Below are positions 13,642-22,754 of a stretch of 50,712 bases of DNA, piece after piece. Source of the stretch: Cytobacillus sp. S13-E01. Lineage in GTDB: Bacteria > Bacillota > Bacilli > Bacillales > Bacillaceae_L. Within the stretch, counting starts at the first letter, position 1. Every line of letters begins with the position of its first letter. The notes under the pieces were generated by a model. It made no database searches, was not told the DNA's origin, and was given only the letters and a program-made list of their open reading frames with translations. Position numbers and translations under genes: made by a program. The stretch covers positions 1 through 50,712 of the forward strand of contig NZ_JARFVC010000029.1 of assembly GCF_029193815.1 (NCBI RefSeq), read 5' to 3'.

Positions 13642-14601
13642 ATGACATATATTCTATTATTAATTGGGTTTGGTTTGTTAATAAAAGGTGCAGACTTTTT
13701 TGTTGAGGGATCTTCAAAAATAGCAACAATGCTTAATATTTCCCCACTTTTGATTGGCTTAACAATTGTTGCTTTTGGAACGAGTTCACCTGAAGCAACT
13801 GTGAGTATTTTAGCAGCTTTAGAAGGAAACGCTGGGGTTGCAATTGGGAATGTGGTTGGAAGTAATATTTTTAATATCACATTTGTTGTTGGTTTAACAG
13901 CATTTTTAAATCCATTAAAGGTTGAAAGTACGACAATTAGAAAAGAGATTCCTTTTACGTTATTAGGGAGTATTGTGCTGTTAGTTCTTATTAGTGATAT
14001 CGCACTACAATCGGGACAAACCGCAAACTTAATCACAAGAAGTGATGGCCTGATATTCCTACTGTTTTTTGCGATATTTATGTATTATATCTTTGAAGTT
14101 GCTAGAAATAATCGCGAACAAAATCCAGGTGAAGATAGTGGTAAAGATAAATCAAAATTAGGGAGAAATAGTTTATTTACGATAGGTGGTCTTGCCGCAA
14201 TCATTTTTGGTGGTGACTTAGTTGTTGATAATGCTACAGAAATTGCCTATTCATTTGGAATGAGCCACACACTTGTTGGCTTAACGATAGTGGCTGTTGG
14301 AACCTCCTTACCTGAATTAATCACATCTGTTACAGCAGCAATCAAAAAACAGAGTGAGATTGCATTGGGTAATATCGTAGGAAGTAATATTTTTAATATT
14401 CTTTTTGTACTTGGTACATCATCGTTAATTTCTCCACTCGCTGTTAACGATAAAATATTTATTGATATTATTATTATGATTGTTTTAACGATTGTTCTGC
14501 TTATGTTTTCTAGATCTAATTCTAAGATCGGTAGAACCGAGGGGGTAATCCTTGCAATAACTTATATCATTTATATGACTTACATTATTATGAGGAATTA
14601 A
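13642..14601 (+). CDS. Calcium/sodium antiporter, CaCA family (YrbG-like)
   Basis: A 319-residue protein with about ten membrane helices. The two inverted alpha repeats are visible: GLTIVAFGTSSPEATVSILA near 39-58, and GLTIVAVGTSLPELITSVTA in the second half, each followed by a GN(I/V)VGSNIFN motif. The acidic residues in the TSSPE/TSLPE motifs are the ion-binding ones. Length and order match prokaryotic YrbG-type cation/Ca2+ exchangers. A hydrophilic loop (about residues 155-175, rich in Lys/Asp/Glu) separates the halves. The ATG is preceded by AAAGAGG at some distance. It is divergent from the Mn2+ riboswitch and is not controlled by it as drawn. Confidence 0.9.
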   Translation: MTYILLLIGFGLLIKGADFFVEGSSKIATMLNISPLLIGLTIVAFGTSSPEATVSILAALEGNAGVAIGNVVGSNIFNITFVVGLTAFLNPLKVESTTIRKEIPFTLLGSIVLLVLISDIALQSGQTANLITRSDGLIFLLFFAIFMYYIFEVARNNREQNPGEDSGKDKSKLGRNSLFTIGGLAAIIFGGDLVVDNATEIAYSFGMSHTLVGLTIVAVGTSLPELITSVTAAIKKQSEIALGNIVGSNIFNILFVLGTSSLISPLAVNDKIFIDIIIMIVLTIVLLMFSRSNSKIGRTEGVILAITYIIYMTYIIMRN

Positions 14602-14781
14602 CGAAATACATGAGAAATTATCAAAGTAGGGCGCGCCGACACCATTCTTCTCCTCTTAAGTAAGTATCCGTATATAGTCCTCTACTTGTAGATGAGGAGT
14701 CATTTACGGTATCTTTATCATATAGAAAGACATGCTAGCATTAATTACATAAGATAATCTAAATTTAAAGGTGTGTTTTGT

Positions 14782-15489
14782 TTGCGTATAAATAAATTTA
14801 TTAGTGAATCAGGAATTACGTCGAGGCGTGAGGCTGATAGGTGGATAGCTGCTAAAAGAGTTACAATCAATGGTGTGGTTGCTGAGTTAGGTAGTAGGGT
14901 TGAGCCAGGGGATGATGTTCGAGTTGATAATAAACCCATTAAAGTCGAAGAAGAGTATGTTTATCTTGCTCTAAATAAACCTGCTGGCATAACGAGTACA
15001 ACTGAAAGACATATTAAAGGAAATATCGTTGATTTTGTTAATCATCCATTGCGAATATTTCATATTGGTAGACTTGATAAAGAGTCTGAGGGCTTAATCC
15101 TCCTTACCAACGATGGTGATATTGTTAATGAGATACTGCGTGCAGAAAATAAGCATGAAAAAGAATACATTGTTACAGTAGATAAACCTCTAACACCGTC
15201 CTTCTTGAAGGAAATGTCAGAGGGTGTGGAGATCCTAGATACGAAAACACTTCCCTGTAAGGTTACACAGCTTTCAAAGTATGTGTTTCGGATTATTTTA
15301 ACACAAGGTCTCAACCGTCAAATTCGACGAATGTGTATAGCCCTTGGCTACGAGGTTCGAAAACTTGAAAGAACACGGATCATGAATATTCACTTAAATG
15401 GTCTTCCAAGAGGACAATGGAGAGACCTTACAGAGAAAGAACGTACGGAATTATTCTGGGAGCTAAATTATCAACCTAAGCAAAGATAA
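14782..15489 (+). CDS. rluF: 23S rRNA pseudouridine synthase, RluF-type
   Basis: A protein of about 235 residues starting at TTG 14782 ([20 protein letters not shown]); AAAGGTG lies upstream, and an in-frame GTG at 14773 is less likely. It has an N-terminal S4 RNA-binding domain (residues 2-50, ending [10 protein letters not shown]). The RsuA/RluB/RluE/RluF catalytic domain has [18 protein letters not shown] with catalytic Asp99. C-terminal [20 protein letters not shown] and LERTRIMNI are typical. It isomerises a uridine in 23S rRNA. RluF is preferred over RluB because of the N-terminal match MRINKFISE and its length. Confidence 0.88.
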   Translation: MRINKFISESGITSRREADRWIAAKRVTINGVVAELGSRVEPGDDVRVDNKPIKVEEEYVYLALNKPAGITSTTERHIKGNIVDFVNHPLRIFHIGRLDKESEGLILLTNDGDIVNEILRAENKHEKEYIVTVDKPLTPSFLKEMSEGVEILDTKTLPCKVTQLSKYVFRIILTQGLNRQIRRMCIALGYEVRKLERTRIMNIHLNGLPRGQWRDLTEKERTELFWELNYQPKQR

Positions 15490-15490
15490 G

Positions 15491-15536
15491 AAAAGCGGAT
15501 GGAGCGAAATCAATTTTTCGACCCATCCTTTTTACT
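15491..15536 (+). terminator. Terminator between convergent genes
   Basis: AAAGCGGATGG and CCATCCTTTTT pair with a long AT-rich loop. It lies between the rluF stop and the stop of the convergent GGDEF-EAL gene and may serve either. Confidence 0.5.
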
Positions 15537-18361
15537 TACATATTTTTTAGTAGCCCCTCCACTTCATTTAGTGGTAGTGGACGCGCAAAATAGTATCCCT
15601 GGCACTCGTCACAACCATGTTCTTTTAGAAACTGAAATTGTTCCTGTGTTTCTACCCCTTCTGCGACAACACGTACATTTAATGCACGTGCAAGCGTAAG
15701 AACCGATTGAATAATATACTTTGTTTTTGACGAATTGCCTATCTTTTGGATGAAACTTTTGTCAATTTTTAAATTATCGAACGTAAAGTCCTGCAAATAA
15801 CTTAATGATGAAAATCCTTTACCGAAATCATCGATGGCAATTTTCACCCCAATAGCCTTTAATTTCGAAAACAGTTTGATGGTTTCTTCGGCATTTATTA
15901 TCGCGGTAGTTTCAGTTATCTCGAGCTCTAAAAAGCTTGGATTTAATCCGCTATCATGCAAATAGTCGCGTAATTGATCAAGAAACGAAGGATCATTTAA
16001 CTGACAATTTGCAACATTTACTGATAAATGCAAATCGTTAAACCCCGCTTGGTGCCACTTTTGTAGTTGTGTTATTCCTTCCTTTAAAACCCATCTACCA
16101 ACTTCAATGATTAATCCAGATTCCTCAGCAATTGGGATGAAAACATCAGGGGGATATTTCCACCTAATAAGTGCTTCAAAGCCACATATTCGATTTGCGT
16201 TTGTATTGATTTTTGGTTGGTAATGTAGGGAAAATTCTTTTTGCACTATCGCTTCTCTTAACTCCTGCTCAATGATCGTTTTCTCTTGCAAATCCCTTTC
16301 CATATCAGGGTGGAAAAATGAAAAGTTATTTTTCCCCTCCTGTTTGACCACATACATTGCAGTATCTGCTTTTTTTATCAAAGTATCTACAGTATCTCCA
16401 TCAGAAGGATAACCGGTTATACCAATACTCGTCGTAATAAAATAATTTTTATTGTGTATTTGAATTGGATCTTCAAATATTTTTATGAGTCGCTCTGCAA
16501 TTTGTTTCGTTCCTTCTTTAGATGTATTTTTTAGCACACACAAAAATTCATCTCCACCAAGTCTTGCAACGAGATCTTCTTTCCCTACACAATTTGTTAA
16601 CCGCTTAGCTATTTCAACCAGTGCAAGGTCTCCGATAGGATGTCCCGCAGTATCGTTAATAACTTTAAAACGATCTAGATCAATAAACATTAGACTAAAT
16701 AGCTTTTCTTGACCTATCATTCCTTTTAATGCTTTTGTAATATAGATTCTATTTGGAAGACGAGTTAACGGATCATGGAATGCTAAGTAATTTATCATTT
16801 GATCTGCTTTCTTTTTCTCAGTAATATCTCGGTAGTTTAGAACCACTCCATTTATACCCCAAACATCTAGTAGATTTGTTCCGATAATCTCAAAATCAAG
16901 AAGGCCCCCATTTTGGTGACGAATTCGTATCTCCAAACGAACTGATTCATTTGGCTTTTCTAAAATTTTGTGAAAATAGCTCATGACTTCATCATGAATT
17001 TCTGGATCTATATATTCCAACATAGAACTACCAATAACTTCGTTTGGATCATACCCCAGAGCTTTTTTCACGGTAGAACTGATATAGTTAAAATAGCCTG
17101 CTGAACTCAAGATCGCAATGACATCAAAAGAATGCTCTACTAGTTTCTGGAATTGAACCTCAGTTCGTTTTCGTTCTGTAATATCTTTCGCTGTACCAAT
17201 CATTTCGATGGGCTCATCGTTCGCATTTGAAATGACATACCCTTGAGATTGGAAGTATTTTATTTTACCTATTGGATCAATCACTCTAAACTCGATATCA
17301 ATAGGAATTCCTTCTACCATTGCAGACATAACTGAATCTTTTACAAACACTAGATCCTCTGGATGGACAATGTTCCAAAACATGTCGATTGGCTTAAACT
17401 CAGTTTCAGTGTCAGTGTCAGGTAACCCAAATAAACTAGACAATTCTTTTGAAAACTTTACTTCACTAGTTTTAATTTTATATACCCAATCTCCTATTTT
17501 GCCGACTCGTTGAACATTGCTCATTAATTCGAATGTTTTCTTCTGCTCTGTACTATCAAAGGATACTCCGTCAATACGAACGAGCTTATTATCTTCATAG
17601 TAAGGATTGATTCGTTCTTTAATCCATCTAATGGTTCCATCTGGCCTATAAATGCGATACTCTCGATTGTATAATTCAGCTTGATTATCAATTTCTTCAG
17701 CATACCAAGAATGCTTATCTTCAGGATGGATAATATCTAACCAACGAGTAGGATGTTTATACATTTCAGCAGCAGATATTCCAAAAACCTTTTCCACACT
17801 TGTAGACATATATACTATTTTCTCTGTTTCAATGTCAACGGACCAAATCATAATTTCCAATGTGTCTGTAATTGACTTTAGCCGGTTCTCAGCTTCTAGT
17901 AATTTTGCTTTAAAATGTTCTTTGTAGCTTAAATCAGTTATAGCGATAATAAACATACCAATGATTTCATTGTCCCAACACACAGTTGAAACACATGAGT
18001 AAACTGAAATAAACGTATTATCTTTTTGCCTCATCCGAAATTCCACGCCTGCTTTTTCTAAATTTTCATCATTACATCGTAAGAGCCATTTCTGGTTTAA
18101 CAATTCCCAATCATCAGGATGAATATAATCTGATATGAAGGTATCTTCTAGTTCTTGTTTAGAGTAGCCTATTACCTTATCACTTGCTTCATTTACAAGA
18201 CGTACTTTACCCTTTGTATCTATTAAAAACATTATTTCTTTAGATTGATTAAAAAGATGATGTAATATATTGTTTTCCTTTAATAGGAGGCTAATTATGT
18301 CCACTTTAAAACACATCCTCTTTAGATAAAAATAAGACCTTCTAGATTTATTGTTAACCAA
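15536..18361 (-). CDS. PAS(x4)-GGDEF-EAL cyclic-di-GMP enzyme
   Basis: A 941-residue cytoplasmic-looking protein with no membrane helix. Four PAS/PAC units occupy roughly residues 25-140, 160-275, 285-395 and 400-520 (HPDDWE, HPEDKHSW, HPEDLVF and a final PAC with YRDITEKKK). The GGDEF domain has an intact motif (ARLGGDEFLCVL), so diguanylate cyclase activity is possible. The EAL domain keeps FEALIRW, NVANCQL, ELEITET, IDDFGKGFSSL, KIDKSF, VAEGVET and QGYYFARPL, the usual catalytic set. A loop after RWKYPP appears about six residues shorter than usual (RWxHPxxGLVxPxxFIPIAEE). The start is uncertain: TTG 18361 has a weak ribosome site and ATG 18316 has a site too close. It stands alone. Confidence 0.9.
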   Translation of the reverse strand: MVNNKSRRSYFYLKRMCFKVDIISLLLKENNILHHLFNQSKEIMFLIDTKGKVRLVNEASDKVIGYSKQELEDTFISDYIHPDDWELLNQKWLLRCNDENLEKAGVEFRMRQKDNTFISVYSCVSTVCWDNEIIGMFIIAITDLSYKEHFKAKLLEAENRLKSITDTLEIMIWSVDIETEKIVYMSTSVEKVFGISAAEMYKHPTRWLDIIHPEDKHSWYAEEIDNQAELYNREYRIYRPDGTIRWIKERINPYYEDNKLVRIDGVSFDSTEQKKTFELMSNVQRVGKIGDWVYKIKTSEVKFSKELSSLFGLPDTDTETEFKPIDMFWNIVHPEDLVFVKDSVMSAMVEGIPIDIEFRVIDPIGKIKYFQSQGYVISNANDEPIEMIGTAKDITERKRTEVQFQKLVEHSFDVIAILSSAGYFNYISSTVKKALGYDPNEVIGSSMLEYIDPEIHDEVMSYFHKILEKPNESVRLEIRIRHQNGGLLDFEIIGTNLLDVWGINGVVLNYRDITEKKKADQMINYLAFHDPLTRLPNRIYITKALKGMIGQEKLFSLMFIDLDRFKVINDTAGHPIGDLALVEIAKRLTNCVGKEDLVARLGGDEFLCVLKNTSKEGTKQIAERLIKIFEDPIQIHNKNYFITTSIGITGYPSDGDTVDTLIKKADTAMYVVKQEGKNNFSFFHPDMERDLQEKTIIEQELREAIVQKEFSLHYQPKINTNANRICGFEALIRWKYPPDVFIPIAEESGLIIEVGRWVLKEGITQLQKWHQAGFNDLHLSVNVANCQLNDPSFLDQLRDYLHDSGLNPSFLELEITETTAIINAEETIKLFSKLKAIGVKIAIDDFGKGFSSLSYLQDFTFDNLKIDKSFIQKIGNSSKTKYIIQSVLTLARALNVRVVAEGVETQEQFQFLKEHGCDECQGYYFARPLPLNEVEGLLKNM

Positions 18362-18583
18362 TACATACCACTTATGATTACCAATAAATCAACTCCTTAC
18401 TAAACAACAAATTGGTCAAGTGATGACTGCCAAACAGTAAATATTGGTATGGACAAACTTTACGTCAATGACATTTACCAATATCGATTAAAAGCGGAGA
18501 AGAACTCCTTCTTGGACAATCAGCGAATCTCACTTGTCAGCCCTCACTCAAATAATCAAAATCTAACTGGCAGTCTTTTCTCG

Positions 18584-18610
18584 TTGACAATCTAAAACAC
18601 TTGGTATAAT
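18584..18610 (+). promoter_or_regulatory. Promoter of the MFS transporter gene
   Basis: TTGACA (18584-18589) and TATAAT (18605-18610) are 15 bases apart, slightly short. They lie about 70 bases before the start. The leader contains several GATAA/TTATC words that could be an operator; no regulator gene is adjacent. Confidence 0.55.
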
Positions 18611-18678
18611 GTTGATAAGTTCGTTATTAATCAAATATAGAATGATAACAAGTAAATATAGAAAGTGAGGCTGTCTTG

Positions 18679-19887
18679 ATGTCAGGGGACCAAAGAAAGA
18701 AAATGATCATTTTGATGATCAATATGTTTATTGCAATAGGTAGTTTTGGCATTATCATCCCCATCTTACCAGCCTATTTAGTTTCGATTAATCAAGGTGG
18801 TACTGCTGCTGGCCTTATGATTGCCATTTTTGCTGGTGCTCAGTTTATCTTTTCACCGATAGCAGGGAAATGGGCCGATCAATATGGTCGTAGAAAGATG
18901 ATTATTTGGGGACTAGCAGGCTTAACACTCTCAATGTTCGTTTTTTATGCTGTTGATTCAATTTGGTGGCTATATGCCTCACGTGTTATTGGAGGGATTG
19001 GTGCAGCACTACTTATTCCCGCTATTTTTGCATATGTAGCAGATATTACAACACTCGACCAGAGAGCCAAAGGTAATAGCTTAGTTTCAGCATCAATGTC
19101 ACTTGGGATAGTAGTTGGACCTGGAATTGGAGGCTTTTTAGCGGATTTCGGTTTAAAAACTCCTTTCTTAGTTTCAGCAATCGTATCACTTATTTCGGTG
19201 ATTTTTTCAATCGTTGTTCTTAAAGAAAGTGAAAGAAAACAACCTACTAATGCTTTTGATTTGTCACTTGAAAATGAATCTATGGCAAAAAAATTAGTAC
19301 GCTCCATTAAGATGCCCTTTTTCATCCCACTTATTATAACGCTTGTTATGAGTTTTGGTTTAATGGCATATGAATCTGTGCTTGGACTTTTTGTTGACAA
19401 TCAGTTCGGTGCAACCCCGCAGGAAATTGCATTTATGGTAACTTCGACCGGTATCGTTAGTGTCATTGTACAGCTTTTTGTCGTGGATCGGATTGTTCGA
19501 ACTTATGGAGAAGGAAAAGTGTTAAATGTTTTCATAGGAGTAGCTGCATTTGGATTCCTTCTTTCACTATTTGCTTCAAGCTATGCAATGTTCTTTGCAA
19601 TATCATTAATTATCTTCTTAGCAACTTCAATTCTTCGCCCAGTTTTGAACACACTTATTTCGAAATTAGCTGGGGATGAACAAGGATTTGCGATGGGAAT
19701 GAATAATGCCTATATGAGTATCGGAAACGTATTAGGACCGACACTTGCTGGTTTACTATATGATGTAAAAATAACCTATCCTTTCATACTAGGTCTTTTA
19801 CTTTTAGTTGTAACACTCGCTATTACGATGATTTGGCAGAAACAAACACACAAACAAAATGCTGCTTTAAAACCTAATAAAGTTTAG
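18679..19887 (+). CDS. MFS drug/metabolite exporter, 12-TM DHA1 type
   Basis: A 402-residue major facilitator. Motif A of DHA1 exporters is visible after helix 2 (GKWADQYGRRKMIIWGL), and the antiporter motif C is in helix 5 (SLGIVVGPGIGGFLADFG). Twelve hydrophobic segments with a central loop of about 35 residues (KESERKQPTNAFDL onwards) fit the Bmr/NorA/YitG-like group. ATG 18679 is chosen over the adjacent TTG; AAAGTGAGG lies upstream. The substrate cannot be told from sequence. It has its own promoter and no partner genes, with repeats immediately downstream. Confidence 0.88.
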   Translation: MSGDQRKKMIILMINMFIAIGSFGIIIPILPAYLVSINQGGTAAGLMIAIFAGAQFIFSPIAGKWADQYGRRKMIIWGLAGLTLSMFVFYAVDSIWWLYASRVIGGIGAALLIPAIFAYVADITTLDQRAKGNSLVSASMSLGIVVGPGIGGFLADFGLKTPFLVSAIVSLISVIFSIVVLKESERKQPTNAFDLSLENESMAKKLVRSIKMPFFIPLIITLVMSFGLMAYESVLGLFVDNQFGATPQEIAFMVTSTGIVSVIVQLFVVDRIVRTYGEGKVLNVFIGVAAFGFLLSLFASSYAMFFAISLIIFLATSILRPVLNTLISKLAGDEQGFAMGMNNAYMSIGNVLGPTLAGLLYDVKITYPFILGLLLLVVTLAITMIWQKQTHKQNAALKPNKV

Positions 19888-19893
19888 TTGGAA

Positions 19894-20183
19894 TTAGTAA
19901 CCAGTGATCGTTAAAATAAGAGGAGATTTTCCGGTTAAATTACGTAATAAGGCTTGGTTCGGGGTATATAAGCGGAGGTTTTCCGCTTAAGCAATGCAAA
20001 ATGATCCATTTTGACGTTTTTTGTGTAAATAGTCGGAATCCTTCCGTCTATTTAAGCTATTTTAAGTGCTATTTCGTAATTAAGAGAAATTTCTCCGCTT
20101 ATTTATTAACCCATGCTGATTCCCTCATCTCTTGGTCCTTGAGGGTTCGCTCTTTATTTTTATTTATGGGAGTCAAAGAGGTG
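19894..20183. repeat. Module beta of a two-module repeat, copy 1
   Basis: Runs from TTAGTAACCAGTG to GTCAAAGAGGTG and is nearly identical over its length to 44972-45262. It contains spaced Shine-Dalgarno-like/CCGC hairpins: AAGCGGAGG with TTTTCCGCTT (19969-19988), TCGGAATCCTTCCGTC (20032-20047), and AGAGAAATTTCTCCGC (20083-20098). The word TTCCG(C/G)TTA(A) recurs at irregular spacing. Short open frames appear by chance in both copies and are not conserved as protein. Confidence 0.8.
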
Positions 20184-20208
20184 TTTTCATCACATCACTT
20201 ATAATCGA

Positions 20209-20386
20209 ATTAATAGAATATCCATGAGTTTTTATCACTTTTTGGATTTCATTCAAGTTAGTCCGCATGATAATACGCCCTTTTTGGTAGATTTGGTAAG
20301 GTACCTTAATCATGCCAAAAACCTTGTGTTTTTTGTTCCGATTAAAATGAGGGATAAATCGCGTTGTTGCTAGGTGCGAAACTCAA
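20209..20386. repeat. Module alpha of the two-module repeat, copy 1 (one stem arm deleted)
   Basis: Runs from AATTAATAGAATATCCATGA to GGTGCGAAACTCAA and matches 44653-44851. It contains GGTAAGGTACCTTAATCATG with CCAAAAACC pairing to GGTAGATTTGG. Compared with the other copy, about 18 bases (CGTTCATGCGGACTTTCTTG region) are missing, removing the partner of AGTCCGCATGA. Here alpha follows beta; in the other copy it precedes it. Confidence 0.78.
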
Positions 20387-20394
20387 GTTAGTAA

Positions 20395-20605
20395 TTATAG
20401 AAGTTTGTACCTAGTTTTAGTGTCTAGCTCCGGGCGCCATCGGACCTGAGGTCATAAGCCATTTCCTTTAAGAAGGGAAAACCACCTTCTAGAATAAACC
20501 GTCTTATGCTTGACTTGCACAGGATGTGGTAATGTCGATGTTCGCCACAGGACGTTGCAGGTTTTAATCGACGTGCCTATAGGCGGGCGCCCTATGCTTT
20601 TCTTA
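20395..20605. repeat. GCGCAGGG/GGAGCTAGACAC hairpin element, copy with enlarged centre
   Basis: The left end is GTTTGTACCTAGTTTTAGTG then TCTAGCTCCGGGCGCC. The right end is GGCGGGCGCCCTATGCTTTT. The centre is longer than in other copies and includes GCACAGGATGTGGTAATGTC and CCACAGGACGTTGCAGG, words resembling those beside the partial copy at 48054. It directly abuts module alpha. Confidence 0.8.
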
Positions 20606-20646
20606 TGTACTATTATTCTTATTTCGTTTCTAAACGCACCGTAATT

Positions 20647-21075
20647 TTATCCAATAATGACCCGCTCTTTAGGATAGTGATAATTTGGCTCACTTTCATT
20701 TTTGCTAATAATATAGATAAAAGAAAGAATACCTACCCGTCCAATAAACATTAATAGTATTATGATAATCTTCCCAATCGAACTTAGCTCTGGTGTTATC
20801 CCCATCGAAAGCCCTGTGGTTCCAAATGCTGAAGTCACCTCAAAAAGTAACTGAATTGTTGTAAATTTCTCTGTAAGTGATAAAAAGATTACTGCCGTAA
20901 AGCAAAGAAACATTGCAATCATCGTAACAGCCATAGCCTTTAATACATCTTCCTGATGCAATTCTCTTTTAAATACCTTGATTGATTTATTGCCTCGTGC
21001 CAAATTATATATATACAATAAATTAAGTGCGAAAGTAGTCGTTCTAACACCCCCACCAACTGAGCTTGGAGATAT
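20647..21075 (-). pseudogene. ktrB: C-terminal fragment of a KtrB/TrkH potassium channel subunit
   Basis: The minus-strand frame reads PSSVGGGVRTTTFALNLLYI, then NLARGNKSIKVFKREL and the last membrane helices with FEVTSAFGTTGLSMGITPEL, ending YPKERVIIG. This is the last third of KtrB, including the fourth selectivity-filter loop (SAFGTTGLS) and the natural C-terminus. The preceding two thirds of the gene are missing; the frame closes near 21075, where opposite-strand ktrB pieces begin. KtrB needs four pore loops, so this fragment cannot form a channel by itself. Confidence 0.82.
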
Positions 21076-21278
21076 TGTTAATTATTGTTGTTATTGAATT
21101 GATTGGAGCGATCATTTTAGGTCGTCCAGACAACCGATACATTCACAGTTCCGGGGATATTTATTTTAATGTTTATTTTGCAATTTGGTGGAATCGGAAT
21201 CATGACCTTAGTTATTTGGGCCGGAGAAAGCTTATTGAAAAATGGCTCCTATTCCTATAAAATCGAGTTAATAGAATG
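21066..21278 (+). pseudogene. Inverted, out-of-order ktrB/trkH fragments
   Basis: On the plus strand one frame reads EILLIIVVIELIGAIILG, a membrane helix found after the first KtrB pore region. A second frame then reads TVPGIFILMFILQFGGIGIM, followed by TLVIWAGESLLKNGSYSYKI, which in KtrB lies before the first segment. The pieces are thus reversed in order and inverted relative to the C-terminal fragment on the other strand. At least two rearrangements in one former gene are implied. Confidence 0.65.
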
Positions 21279-21304
21279 ATGTTTTATTATACTACTCTGT
21301 TGCT

Positions 21305-21409
21305 TTAAACAGATACATTTTCACCTCCAGCCAAAGCAATTGTCCATAGTAAACCTGCGGCTAATATAAGTACAGTAAATGCTACTACGACTACTATTAG
21401 TAAGTTCAT
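21305..21409 (-). CDS. Single-helix membrane micro-protein
   Basis: A 34-residue frame, MNLLIVVVVAFTVLILAAGL then LWTIALAGGENVSV. The ATG is preceded by GAGGTGATAACA, a strong ribosome site at the right distance. Nearly the whole peptide is one hydrophobic helix. It lies alone between the ktrB remnants and the SOS peptidase gene. No family was recognised. The start site and composition support a real gene, but expression is unproven. Confidence 0.55.
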   Translation of the reverse strand: MNLLIVVVVAFTVLILAAGLLWTIALAGGENVSV

Positions 21410-21518
21410 TGTTATCACCTCAAAATCATTTCATGTATAATCTCTATTATAGAGTATGTATTTTCTAATTGGGAGAATTGTTTAATAGAGTATGTTTTTA
21501 TAATTGAGGTGATATAAA

Positions 21519-22196
21519 ATGTGTGGAAGATACACCCTATTTGCTGAGTTTGAGGACATCATCAACCGATTCAATATAGAAGGCGGCATAAATGAAGACG
21601 ATTATTTTTTCAGCTATAATATCGCCCCTTCCCATTCCGTTTTATCAGTCATAAATGATGGTTCAAAAAATCGAATCGGTTACTTACGTTGGGGGTTAAT
21701 TCCGCCGTGGGCAAAGGACGAGAAAATTGGGTATAAAATGATAAATGCTAGAGCAGAGACTTTATCTGAGAAAAATAGCTTTAAAAGTTCCTATAAAAAT
21801 AAACGATGTTTAATAGTAGCCGATAGTTTTTATGAATGGAAACGTCTTGATAGCAAAACAAAAACGCCTATAAGGATTAAGCTTAAATCGGATCAATTGT
21901 TTGCGATGGCGGGTCTATGGGAGCAATGGAAATCCCCCAATGGAGAAGCGATTTTTTCCTGTACTGTAATTACAACTACACCTAATGAGCTTGTAAAAGA
22001 TATTCATGATCGTATGCCTGTTATTTTAAAGCCAGAAGATGAACAAATCTGGTTAGATCCAAACATTAAAAATACCGAACGCTTAAATCAATTTTTAAAA
22101 CCTTTACCTGAAAAGCTGATGGAAGCGTATGAAGTTTCATCCCTGGTTAATTCGCCAAAGAATAATTCAGCTAATTTAATTCAACAAATTTGTTAG
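21519..22196 (+). CDS. SOS response-associated peptidase (HMCES/YedK family)
   Basis: A 225-residue SRAP-domain protein. The catalytic Cys2 is exposed after removal of Met (MCGRYTLF). The other conserved active-site parts are visible: Asn76 in MINARAET, Glu106 in DSFYEWKR, and His in KDIHDRMPVIL. The family forms a thiazolidine crosslink with abasic sites in single-stranded DNA and thereby protects them. GAGGTGATATAAA precedes the ATG. No LexA box (GAAC-N4-GTTC) was noticed upstream. It is monocistronic. Confidence 0.93.
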   Translation: MCGRYTLFAEFEDIINRFNIEGGINEDDYFFSYNIAPSHSVLSVINDGSKNRIGYLRWGLIPPWAKDEKIGYKMINARAETLSEKNSFKSSYKNKRCLIVADSFYEWKRLDSKTKTPIRIKLKSDQLFAMAGLWEQWKSPNGEAIFSCTVITTTPNELVKDIHDRMPVILKPEDEQIWLDPNIKNTERLNQFLKPLPEKLMEAYEVSSLVNSPKNNSANLIQQIC

Positions 22197-22352
22197 TGTG
22201 TTTCGTTTAATAAAAGGCAATGACTTTCCCCTCCCCACATTTGTAACTTTATGCCGTTTTTTAAAAAAACTGAAGCTGATAAATATTTTTTTGATTTATC
22301 AGTTTAAAGATATACTAGGAAGGAATGACAACTAGTAAAGGAGTTTTACTAA

Positions 22353-22637
22353 ATGAAAAGATGGACATTTATTGAAGCGTCTGACACCTTTGTTGGAGGC
22401 CTTACTGAAGATGGAGATAAGTATTGGGAACTTGCAATTGAAGGATATAATGATTTTGAAGATTTAAGTGATATCGAAACGATTGTTTTGGTACGCGGGA
22501 TTCAAAAACATGCTAAAGGAATAATTGATATTGTGTATGATTATAGGTTTGAAGAAATTATAGACAATGAAACCGTTCAGTTAAGACTAAAAGAGGCTGT
22601 GGAAGATATTATTGATATGTTTAATAACAACGAGTAA
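22353..22637 (+). CDS. Small acidic hypothetical protein
   Basis: A 94-residue acidic soluble protein starting MKRWTFIEASDTFVGGLTED. No membrane segment, cysteine or known motif was seen. The second half, rich in Asp/Glu/Ile, looks helical (VQLRLKEAVEDIIDMFNN). AAAGGAG lies before the ATG and a TATACT-like -10 region precedes it, so it is probably a real single gene. Not recognised. Confidence 0.65.
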   Translation: MKRWTFIEASDTFVGGLTEDGDKYWELAIEGYNDFEDLSDIETIVLVRGIQKHAKGIIDIVYDYRFEEIIDNETVQLRLKEAVEDIIDMFNNNE

Positions 22638-22754
22638 TCTTTAGAGCAAGGAAAAATTTCTGGTGTTAAAGCCTCCTCCAAAATCTTAAATCAATAGTCC
22701 TAGTACATTCTATTTTAGGGGTACATACACTATTAATGAAAGGGGGAGAATGAA

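Noticed and set aside
13617-14036. 139-codon frame antisense to the Ca2+/Na+ antiporter gene
   Set aside because: The plus-strand frame has both family repeats; the opposite frame is its shadow.
20001-20204. 67-codon frame in module beta copy 1
   Set aside because: Same module as 45078; the two versions share the first part but diverge in frame at the end. No ribosome site.
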